Origin: Pegea sp. RAD2-039
Taxonomy: Eukaryota; Chordata; Thaliacea; Salpida; Salpidae
Assembly: GCA_034620365.1 (NCBI GenBank)
Contig: JAQGEQ010000254.1
Location: 62,001 to 126,000, forward strand
Direction of reading: 5' to 3'
Length of the DNA stretch: 64,000 nt
Positions 52,755 through 63,100 of this stretch are shown here, in pieces. The notes under the pieces were generated by a model. The model searched no databases. It saw only the letters and a list, made by a program, of their open reading frames with translations, and was not told the DNA's origin. How positions within the stretch are numbered: position 1 is the first letter of the stretch; the number at the start of each line of letters is the position of its first letter. Made by a program: the position numbers and the translations under genes.

Positions 52755-54651
52755 TTAAGAACCTGTTTCAGTTGCAATTGATTTCATCTTGATATCACCA
52801 CAAGTAGCAGATGTCATTTGAAATGATGTTGAATTAGAAGATTCAGTAAAAACTACATCACCACTACCTATATATCAACAGATGATAATTTAAATGATGT
52901 AAAATCAAAATGACAATCAAGCAACAAAGCATACGCGCGCGTCGTTATGGTGACAACGAAACAAAACGTGAAGACGAGCGCATGGATGTGTCCTAACCTC
53001 CAGTTACTGCTATCTGATCAGCTAAGGGGTCTTCAGAGGCGTTTTCATCACTAAAACTCAGAACAGTTTTAGCGATGTCAACTGAACCAACACAACTATC
53101 TGTTTTTGGGTCGGATGTTTGTTTGAGGTTGGAACGGATTATTCTGCCGTGTAGGAAGTTTTTGGGGCAAGGTGTTACAGGTTTCTTGTGAGATGACACA
53201 AGCGGTGACTGTGTATAAATCTTCGAATCAGTCTTTAGCTTCAATGGACTTTCAACCTGTTAAGAATGATTAGAAATGATGCAAGTATCTTTGGGACATA
53301 GATGAAGATCTTACTTTGAAAAAGACGGCATCAAATGTGGTCTTATCGTTTTCTCTGTTAGACAAAGCAGCTTTCGCAGCAGCTAATCTTTTTCTAGCTT
53401 CAACATTTGATGCTTTTTTTGACTTTGTAGAAATAGCACCTAGAAAAAGTAGATTCAATTGAAAACAAAGATGTAAAAGTCATTTGAAATTTATCTCAAA
53501 AATCTGAATAAAAATGAATTTCAAATCAGAATTTATTGATTTTTTAAAACAACCAAATTTCAAATATTTCAAATCACCTTTTTCTACTTTTTTCTTCAAT
53601 TTTTTAGGTATTTTTGGCTCGTTTTCCTTCTCTTCTAAAACCCAATTATTTTCTCGTTTTTTATTCAACAAACTGAACATTTCATTGACATCAACTACCT
53701 AAAAAACACTTTTTAATTAGTAGTAGCATATACAAGAACAAATGAGTTTACAAAAGATAAATAAGAGGTAGAAAATTAGATTGATCTTCACCTGAAAGTA
53801 AATCATATCCCAAAATCCCTGCAAGTCTGAAATCAAGATCTTTTTCTCAGTTGATCCATTTTCATGACTAGATATTAATCCTTCAAACTGATCGCCTCGT
53901 TCTTTTATAACTAAATGAGCTTTTCCAACAGCTGCTCTAATTTCACCCTAAAAACAGTTGTATCATGAATTGATAAGAGCTATATGTTACCAAGAGCTTA
54001 AAATAAACAAAATTATTTAAATATTAATTTTTTAAATCTAATTTTTGTTAAATATCAAAGAATAGCTTTTATTTGATTTATAAATTTTTAATGAGAAATA
54101 ATCAGAAACAATTATTTATGAAATTCAAATTAATTCAAACTTTAATGTCTTCATCTAAATCTTCTTTTGGAAGATTAGTCCAAATTTCACATTTTTTAAG
54201 CAACTCAATTCTGGTCTCTTGAAGAAGATTTCTAAAAATAAAATTTAAAAAAAAACCATCATACTACAAAAAAAACATGAAAAAAAATTGACTGATTTGC
54301 AGTTAAAATTTAAAATGTTTCAAAAAGAAGTTAAAATATTTATTTAAATTTGTTAAATTATCATTAAAAGCATGATTTGATTTAATAAACATTTACAAAT
54401 ATCATAAAATGCATAAAATATAAATAATTTAGAATAAAAATAATGAGAAGAAATTTAGCAAAATATAAAAGAAAATAAATAAACTTTTACCTGAAATATG
54501 TGGCATCTTTCTGGGTGGATTCACATTTAAATTCATTTTCTTCTTTTGATAATATTATATCTTCTTTTTTTAAAGTAAAGCTTGTACTCAATCCAGCTTC
54601 AGCATTACAATCTGTTTCCATTAATGGAGTCCTAATACCAGTAGTAGTCAT
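52755..54651 (-). CDS. DLGAP/GKAP-domain protein, HURP (DLGAP5)-like
   Basis: Family members are scaffold proteins: DLGAP1-4 at synapses, DLGAP5/HURP on spindle microtubules (established). Seven minus-strand exons join in frame to 341 residues: 54651-54491, 54231-54141, 53947-53792, 53698-53578, 53439-53315, 53256-52998 and 52867-52755. The GKAP homology domain covers about residues 52-150 and shows NLLQETRIELLKKCEIW, GEIRAAVGKAHLVIKERGDQ, then FEGLISSHEN and DLQGFWDMIYFQVVDVNEMF. A Lys-rich linker (KIPKKLKKKVEKG) and ARKRLAAAKAAL followed by VFFKVESPLKL resemble the HURP C-terminal part. Start 54651 follows an in-frame TAA. The long N-terminal region of vertebrate family members, which in HURP binds microtubules, is absent, so this is a short form or has lost it. 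Subfamily is inferred from the C-terminal region only. Confidence 0.88.
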
Positions 54652-54659
54652 AATCACCA

Positions 54660-57170
54660 GTTACACTAATAAGACTTAACACTGCCAGCAAATAATAAAT
54701 GATTTAACAGATTTTCAAATACATTTTTTTGTTAATAATCTAAAAAATTATTCATGAAATGTTATTAAATCCTATAATCTACTATCCTTTCTTTTAATGA
54801 AGCAAAAAATCATCTTTGAAACATGAATTATTAATAAATACATTAGCTTTAATATTAATAAGGCTAGATATACTTCATGCTAAATGTGCTCAAGACATGT
54901 TGTTAGAAAGAAAACACAGTAAGATGCAAAAGAAAAAGTTTTTAAGTTCTCTCTTTTCTTTCAAGCTGGGTTTGCTTCTCTGTTCTTCAGAATAGTACAA
55001 CTTTAGAATAGAAAAAAATTGAATATTTTAATTATTTTATAGAAACTTGAACAACAATCACAAAAGATTTCTTGAATATCTTTCATCTATAGAAAGAGAT
55101 AAGAGCCACTATTAAAAAACTTTATCTAGATGATTGTAATTGAGAGATTTTAATGAAAGAATAAAAAAGGAAATTTTTGGGTCATTTTTGTTGGCCTTAT
55201 TATTATTGATTAATTAAATTTACAATTTGTTAAAGATGTCAATCAAACCAAGGATTCAATTTGAGTTTTATCTCAGCTTTTGATTTATCTTTTCAAAAAA
55301 AAGTTGAAAGAAAGTTTGATAAATATTCTTAAAGGCAAATGATAAAAAGTTGAATTTAATATTAAACCCTGTTTTAGCTAAGAACGGTCATGCTGGATGT
55401 ACGATGTTAAAAATGAAACAAAACACAGAGAAATGCAAAAGAGATAAGAAAGCAAAGTTAATTTAGTTTATTATTTAAATATTTAAGGAACAAAGAGACA
55501 TAAACAACAAAATATTTTGAATAAATCTTGTTAATAAAATAGTTTCTCATAAAATGGTAAAAATATGTTATTATCAATTTAAAATAAATTGTAAACTGTC
55601 ATTTACATATAAAAAGATTTATACTTAGGGATGAAAATTGTTATCTAAAGAACAAAATTATTTTAAAACCAATTAAAGAACTTAACCAAAACAAATAAAA
55701 ATAATCACTAAATTTTAAAAGTAATATCTTGAACCCAACAAATTATATTTTAATAAATAAGTATATAACCAGAAAAAATAAAATATAACCAGCTGAAAAC
55801 AAAGAAATTAATGATAAAACAAATTATGAAACAGGATAACATATTATAATACCTTTTTTAAACACATTTTCATAATATTTAAAAATATTTACAATTTCCT
55901 CTATGCATGTATAGTTCTACAATTATTTTTTAAAAAATTAATGCAAAATCAATGCTACTTATCAAATGCTTATCAGATACAAGTTTAATAAAACAGAAAG
56001 TTTATCTTAAAAAGGTATTTTAGCTTCATACTGGTATTCTTATCAAAAATATAATTTACAGATCAATAAATATATCTATAAAACGAATAATTAAAGCTGC
56101 TAATCATAAAACTAAAAAATAATTTTGAAAAAATTCACAGCAGTTAATAGAAAATTAAAAGTCAATTGTAAAAAAAATATTCAGAAAAAAATCAAGTTTA
56201 AAAGTATTTAAAAAAGTAAACAGAGAAATTTATTTTAAAAAAATTGTGCCTTAAAAATTAAATTTGATATTAACCACTAAAAGCAGCAAAGAGAGACACA
56301 AATTTTAAAATATGCACTTATCATTAAAATATTTTGTAATAATTGGAAATTAAATTTTTTAATGGTGAGCAGATCAAAGTAACATCAGATAAACCTAATA
56401 AATTATGATTAATTTAAGAAGGAAATAAAAATATACGAGTTTTAAAACCTAAGGGAACATGTTATGAAGAAACCAAACTTGCATATAGATTCACAAATAA
56501 AAAAATGTTTTCTTTAATTGAAGCTTTTTTATTTAAACTAAATATGCTAAAGTAATGAAGTACTTACCAGACAAAATAAGGCGCTGACTCAATGTCACAT
56601 ATACTTTATTTTCCTAATTCTATCAATGTTGATCTTTTTTAATAAAAACATGGAGCCTTTTTTGTAATCGAAGAAACAATGTAAACAATAAAACAACAAC
56701 TAATTTACTCGTTTTAAATATCCTTCATATAGGACCGAATAAAATATCAACATATCCGATCTATTAGGTAAACTAAAATTAACCCAAAAACGTAAAAAAG
56801 TTAGTCGCATATTCTTGCATTTTCATCTATACACTTGAAATATTTACAAAAGTGTCTTAAAGTTATGCTAAAAAATGATTGTGGTTTTTATTTTTTTTGA
56901 TGACGAGAAAAGAGGTGTTTGAAGCAAATTTATTAATAAAAACTTTAATGTATACAACAATATTATAATTCTTTCAAATGTTGGCATATGTTATTGAGGA
57001 TTATTTGTAAAATCATAGAAAATACTAAAGCAAGATTGCTTATACAAAACTTTTGATTATTTTGTGCAAGTTTCATACAAAATTTTTAAAATGCTTAAAA
57101 AAATAATTTACAAAATGTATAAATAGAAGCAATGCTGTAAAACTTTTGTTCATTTACTGAAACTTCAGCG
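54660..57170. other. AT-rich region with no supported gene
   Basis: Very AT-rich, full of short A and T runs and stops on both strands. Its left end may hold the promoter of the DLGAP-type gene; no specific motif stands out. Confidence 0.5.
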
Positions 57171-57172
57171 AG

Positions 57173-57316
57173 CTGCTTGGATACTTGGATACTTGGATAC
57201 TTGGATACTTGGATACTTGGATACTTGGATACTTGGAAACTTGGTTACTTGGTTACTTGGTTACTTGGTTACTTGGTTACTTGGTTACTTGGTTACTTGG
57301 TTACTTGGTTACTTGG
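57173..57316. repeat. 8-bp tandem repeat in two homogenised blocks
   Basis: One diverged unit CTGCTTGG, then seven perfect ATACTTGG units (57181-57236), one AAACTTGG, and nine perfect TTACTTGG units (57245-57316). The 8-bp period is not a multiple of three, so the open frame across it (repeats of YLDTWILG type) is an artefact. Confidence 0.95.
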
Positions 57317-57333
57317 AGGTGGTTGTCAATACG

Positions 57334-57430
57334 TTCCTGTGGATCAAATTGAAGATTTACTGATAGATCGTCAATCTGAAAGATGAAGATTTTTCCAGGA
57401 GATTCGCAAACTCGAATAAGTCAATGAAGA
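57334..57430. repeat. Copy 2 of the 50.9-kb intron segment
   Basis: About 97 bp nearly identical to 50931-51031, same orientation, starting 17 bp after the 8-bp repeat. It includes the copied 3' splice-site sequence but no exon beyond it. Confidence 0.85.
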
Positions 57431-57444
57431 CTGCATACAACCAA

Positions 57445-57775
57445 ATATTTTTGCAATCAAACAACTTCTCGCCTATGTGAATTCGATTATGTCTTGTGAG
57501 ATTACCTGATCGCCCAAATGGCTTTCCACATTTGTTACAAACAAAAACTTTTTTGCTTTTCGTATATGTTACGTTTGTGCTTTTGGATCTTTTCTGACTA
57601 AATAATTTTCTGTAAATTTCACATAGATGAGTTTGTTTTTGGTGAACTGATTTTTTATGTTAGTTGAGATGACCTTTTCTTCCAAAGCTTTTTCCACAAA
57701 AGCGACACTCTTTCTGTTTACTGTGAGTCAATTGATGTCGTTTGTGATGATGCAACAAAGATTGCAATGATGCTT
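57445..57775 (-). pseudogene. Decayed C2H2 zinc-finger gene fragment
   Basis: On the minus strand a C2H2 array can be read with clear damage. A first finger is split by a frameshift (HHCNLC in one frame, LLHHHKRHQLTH in another). The second, CRFCGKSFGRKGHLN, is followed by an in-frame TAA where its first His arm begins. The third reads CEIYRKLF, with Tyr in place of its second Cys, and lacks its histidines. The last, CNKCGKPFGRSGNLTRHNRIH, is intact and followed by the linker IGEK. No promoter, start or flanking exon is visible. Sequence up to about 57860 may contain further eroded finger remnants. The damage makes a functional protein unlikely; the parent gene is not in the window. Confidence 0.8.
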
Positions 57776-57859
57776 TTTTTCAGTTTGTTGTTTCATTTTT
57801 ATATGAAGTTCATGAACTTTATCACCGAAGATGGCTTGACAGCTTTTTTTGCTGTACAA

Positions 57860-59330
57860 GTCTTAAATCAAGAAGTAAAATCAAGATTTAAACTTCTCTA
57901 TTTTTTCTATTTTGTCTTTTCGAATACATTTCAAACCTTATTCTTTTGTGATTTTCATCATTTTTTTCTTACCTCTAAATTTGTCAATGGAAAGATGGTG
58001 AAGATGAATGCGTCGGTAGAAAAAACTTTTGTCATGTGCTTTAACTCGAATAACTTTTCAACCTGTATGTAAATCTGATGTTACCACTTAGTTTAACTGA
58101 AATTATATCAAATAAAACATACCAAATGTTCAAATTTCGTTTGTGTTATTAACCTGATGACGACTTAAGAATAGGACAAGCATACTTAAAACTGAAAAGT
58201 TAAAAGTTTAATAACTAAACCATAAAAACTTCTGTAGCGAAAGTTAAGTTTCGTTGCTGAATGTGCAATAGTAAAACTTCAAGTTTATATGAAAACTAGA
58301 TATTTACTTGTTATCACTGGATATAAATTGGTAAAGCGCTTAAAGAATTTCTTGAAACTCTTCCGGTATCTTTGCCTTATGGGTAATTCTATTGTTTGTA
58401 TATTTGTTCACTCAATTTGAGTTTGCGTTTTCTATTAAACCAAAAGTGTATAGGTAGCATTTAATACCAAATTATATTTTTGAGTTTATGGACGTTTTTG
58501 TAAATATATATATTACTGAATATATTGACCAAAGTTTAAAGTAAGAATCCGTTTTATGTATTAGAGTCTAGTATTCAATCAGTATTGTTTGTGTTTGCAG
58601 TAGTTGAAAAAATAACCACTCAAAATTGTTTTTGTCGCAAAAATGAAATTAAAAAAAAAAATACGAAATATAATCAGTTTTTCTGAAACTTGCAAACTTG
58701 TAAGCAAGAAGTAACATTTAGTCGATAAATATATTTTAAAATCTTAAGATTTTAAAATAAATGATCAAAATTTTTCTGTCTTTGACAAAAATGTAAACGA
58801 CCAAAATTGTTTTCAAAACTTAAAGATCTGGTTGTGTTGGAGATAAACTGACAAGTATTACTTTGAAGATTAGAACACATAACCAGTCACGATCAAATTA
58901 TAAATCTTAAGAATGAAACCAATATTTATTAAAATTTTTAAAATCTGGTACCCGAATAATTTGATTTCTTTCTACCTTCTCTATTTCTAGCTCTAGATTA
59001 ACTTAGAAAAAAAAGAAACTTTCTGACGATCTTGTCTACAAACTAGCTTTTGATATTTTATTTGCTTTGGTGTTGACTTTATTTATCATCCTTAACTCAA
59101 TTCTATATATTTTTTTCGTGCTAGATTATCATCAGTTTTTCAACTTTAGTTATAAAGCTAGTAAGTTTCATCAAAAAGCAATAAAAACTTTCAAAATAAT
59201 TTTTAATTCAAATAAAACATTTTAGAATGTTTAATTTTGTTGTATTTGTTGGTTAATTCCATCAAGAATTATCTTTTCGATTTTCCATATTTTAAAACGA
59301 CCAATTTGTCACCATTTAAATATTTGTGAC
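57860..59330. other. AT-rich region with no supported gene
   Basis: No coding structure recognised. The right end leads into the probable 5' UTR exon of the small gene at 59.57 kb. Confidence 0.45.
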
Positions 59331-59572
59331 GAAATGTGGTTGCCTAGTTATTAGGCACGCTAGCTGTTCGAGAAGTATTTAAGTGGTTTGAAGGTAAGCA
59401 GACATTTAAAATAGAACATGATATTTGGATATCTTAAAATTTTATTTGAAATAATTATTCTAAATATTCGAGATTTTTAATAATTTAGAAAATATTTGAA
59501 ATTTTAATTTGTCTTTTTTAGGATTGAGCTTGATTCAAGATCTGATTAACTCAGGAAGTTTAAAAGATAAAA

Positions 59573-59919
59573 ATGTCAGAAAAGAAATGTCAAGAGATTG
59601 GAGAGTCCCGAGAAACGTGGTGTTGTGTTGAAAGAATGAGTCAAGAAGATTGGGATCGAAAAGAAAGATCTCATCATCCGGTAAGACACAAAGATCTTAT
59701 CATTTTGAAGATTTATATTTTGAAAGTAGGAAATCTTGAGAAGCAGTGTTTTCACTCCAAAGACATTAGAACATGAAGAAAGGGATTCATGGATAAAGGG
59801 ATCAGTTGCTCCTCATAGATCTAGAAGACACTTTAAACTCTCTTGTAAGATTCAATTTATTCTTGCTCAAATCTAATCACTGAAATTGTCTTTCAGATAA
59901 AACTCACAATATTCTATGA
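59573..59919 (+). CDS. Small unknown protein of 81 residues
   Basis: Three exons join in frame through consensus introns: 59573-59680 (MSEKKCQEIGESRETWCCVE to SHHP, GTAAGA donor), 59730-59844 (VFTPKTLEHEERDSWIKGSV, then RRHFKLS, GTAAGA donor) and 59897-59919 (YKTHNIL and stop). Intron lengths of 49 and 52 bp fit this genome, and the composition is protein-like: charged, no signal peptide or membrane segment. An untranslated exon probably ends at 59393 (GTAAGC donor) and joins the acceptor before 59522. AATAAA at 59981-59986 gives a 3' end. The gene is convergent with RRP1, whose stop lies about 220 bp away. I do not recognise the family. In the first exon a second frame is also open for about 36 codons; the chosen frame wins because it has an ATG and splices cleanly. 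Confidence 0.65.
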
Positions 59920-59980
59920 TCAGAAAGATCAACATCTGAAGCAACAAGATTTTTTTTTGAATATTTGCTGAAAATTTATC

Positions 59981-59986
59981 AATAAA
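59981..59986 (+). terminator. Polyadenylation signal AATAAA for the 81-residue gene
   Basis: AATAAA 62 nt past the stop codon at 59919, inside the short gap before the convergent RRP1 gene. Confidence 0.55.
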
Positions 59987-60141
59987 AAATCATTGAAAGT
60001 AAATGTTGGTGTTTTGAGTCATTAATATTCTTTAATTTTTCGATCAAAAATACATTTTTAAGAAACTAGATAAAGATGAAATAAATTATGACTCAAATTT
60101 CAGCGGATGTTAGATTCAAACCAACTAAATCGCTAATTAAC

Positions 60142-63100
60142 TTAAAAGAAATCCGCAGCTTGCTTTCTACCAGCACCAATAGTGTTTCGTCTTTGCTTCT
60201 TCTTCTTCGCCTTTTTCACTTGTGGTGTGATACACCGCCTCTTCAATAAACCAGAGGTTGGAGTCACTAAAGGATCAAACACCACTTTAGATTGGTTGTC
60301 GCTCACTGCGAGTGGTTTCTCCATCTTACGGAATGGTTTCACCTGTATTTTGATTGGTTAAAGATACAATTTTAAAGATTAACTTCAATTTACCTTATTA
60401 TGACCGATGGAAAAACTGACCCTTTTCTTAGGGGTTATTAAAGAGTTCTTCGAAGGAGTTTTGAAACCAACAGGCGACTTAGATACTGCTTTAGTCTTCT
60501 TGAGTTTGATTTTTTGAGCTGCTTTTTGTATAAAAGCTGGAAGTTGTTCATCATCATCATCAAAATCAGGAACTTTAAACATTGGAGCGATAGATGAAGC
60601 TCCTTCTACTGGTTGCTTCATTTTTTTAACTGATAAGTTAATCTCATTTGTCACTGAAGAGTTTTTGTTAGTAATTTCAGAACTCTTTCGCTTTCTCTTC
60701 TTCTTTGTTTGAGAGCTAGGAGCTGATGAAGAAGTTTCAGCTTCTGTTGGTTCACTTGATTCAGTTGAATCAGATTTTACTGTGACTTTGGAAGTCTTCT
60801 TTTTCATATCTTTGGTTTCTGGAGCTTCATCTATTTGATTAGTTGATAAAGTCTTATTTTCAACTTCTGATATTTTCTTTGTATCTTCAACAACTTTCAC
60901 ATTCACCGATTTTTTTGCTGCTTTCTGTTTCTTACTTTGAACATCTTCGGCAACACTTTTCTCATTCTCTTTTGTCACTTCTTTAACTGTGGAAGCTTCA
61001 ACAACTTTAGCAGCTTTCTTATTCTTCTTCTTCTTTTGAGTTACTTTCATCTGATCACTCTTCAACTTTTCATCATTATCTTCAACTTCTTGAGATTTCA
61101 CTTCTTTTATCGTTTCAGAGATCTTATCTTGCTTATTTACTAATCTGTTTGGTGTTCCCTGTGTTTCAATTTTATTAACTTTTGCCACTTTTTCAACCAG
61201 TAACTTCTCATCTTTATCATCAATATTTTCTTCTTCTGTAACTAAAGGCTCTTCAACAACTTTAGCAGCTTTCTTATTCTTCTTCTTCTTCTTTTGATTT
61301 ACTTTCTTCAAATTTTCATCATTATCTTTAACTGCGACAACTTCTTGAGATTTCACTTCTTTTATCGTTTCAGAGATCTTATCTTGCTTATTTACTAATT
61401 TGTTTGGTGTTTCCTGTGTTTCAATTTTATTAACTTTTGCCACTTTTTCAACCAGTAACTTCTCATCTTTATCATCAATATTTTCTTCTTTTGCAACTAG
61501 AGGCTCTTCAACAACTTTAGCAGCTTTCTTATTCTTCTTCTTCTTTTGAGTTACTTTCTTTTGATCACTCTTCAACTTTTTATCATCACCTTTAACTTCT
61601 TCAACTTCTTTTAAATCTTCTATCACTTCTTCAGTTTCAGGCTTTTTGTTCAAATTAATGGCAGGTTTTTGCGGTGTTTTCTGCATCTTTTTTGGAGTTT
61701 TCTTAACTTCATCTTTAGGATCAATTTTATATTCTTCAGTTTTTGTCTCCACTTTTGCATCTTCTGATTCTTTTTCTGTTTCCATTTCTTCACCTTTATC
61801 TTCAACTACTTCTTCAACTTTGGGTTTATCTTCAACTTGTTCACCTAAAAGGAAAGTCCATCTACTAATTTGTAAGCTTGTAGAGATATACTTACCAGTA
61901 AAGTCACCAATACATTCAATAGAAAATGGTTCCTTAACTTTCATCTTCTTTTTATAAAGTTTCTTTTCTTCTTTTCTTTTTCTAGAAAAAATGGAATGAT
62001 TTCAATTGATAGTTTATTGAAATGTTACAACAAAAACGTTAGATTTTCACTAACTTGCTTTCTTCTTCCTCCATTTTGATTAACTCTTCAACAAGAGTGT
62101 CTTCTGAGATCTTATTATTGGGGTCTTCAGTAGGGAGCAAATCAGGGAACTCATCCAAGGCTAGCATCCCACTGGACAACTCTTTAAACTTCTTTACAAG
62201 TTTGTAAATCTGAGGATTAAATTAAGGTGATTTTTACAGTTTTTAATTTTCAGTTTTTAATAATTTATTCAAATATTTTTGATTTTGAATCTAACCAATC
62301 TTCCTTACCCTGCTTCTGTTAATACTTCTGATACCTTCAACTCCTGCATGTTTGAACAAAGATTCAGAAATCAGTTGATAATCAAAGTTGAGCTTCATAG
62401 GTTCAACTTTGAGAGTTGAAACTCTATTCAATAGTTCAACTGCTGGCTTCGATTTATCAATAATAACCTGAGTAGAAAATTAGAAGATTATTTGAGGACC
62501 TCGAAATGTTTTACAAGAAATAAAACTTTGAAAATCTTATAAGCCACCTTTCGAGGGAGACATATTTATTTTGAGTTAATTGTCTCACCTGAAAGACCTT
62601 TTCTTCAACTCTAAGACATAAATCATTGATCTTGGACTTTTGAAGTAACAAGCAAAACGGTTGCAACAAATTGACCAACTATAAAAAATTAGATGAATAT
62701 TTTAAGACATTAAATTTCATTTTTATCTCACAATATTGCCATCAAGTTCATCACAAGCAAATGATTCTAATTCATCAACATAAATATCACAAATATGATA
62801 TCGAATACCAAGAGGATTAGTTCTAGAGTTGACTTCTTCTGGATGTAGAGGTCCTTCTTGAAGAAGATCAATAAACCACTGGATCAAGTCTGAAACAAAA
62901 CAAAAAAATGTAAACTCCAAAAAAATATTAACTAATATTCATAATATTTATTATGTAATTATTATAATAAATTAGTGAAATTAATATTGAATATTTATTA
63001 TAAATTCAAACTAATGAATTTTAAATACAAAATCTTAGGATGAAAGTATAAAATGGTTTTTAAAAAAATTATACATTCAAGAAATGAGTAAAATATTAGA

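Noticed and set aside
57177-57386. 69-codon forward frame across the 8-bp repeat
   Set aside because: Produced by the repeat itself (an 8-bp period with no stop in any frame) and unsupported outside it.
61646-61957. 103-codon forward frame
   Set aside because: Antisense shadow of the RRP1 Lys/Glu-rich exon.
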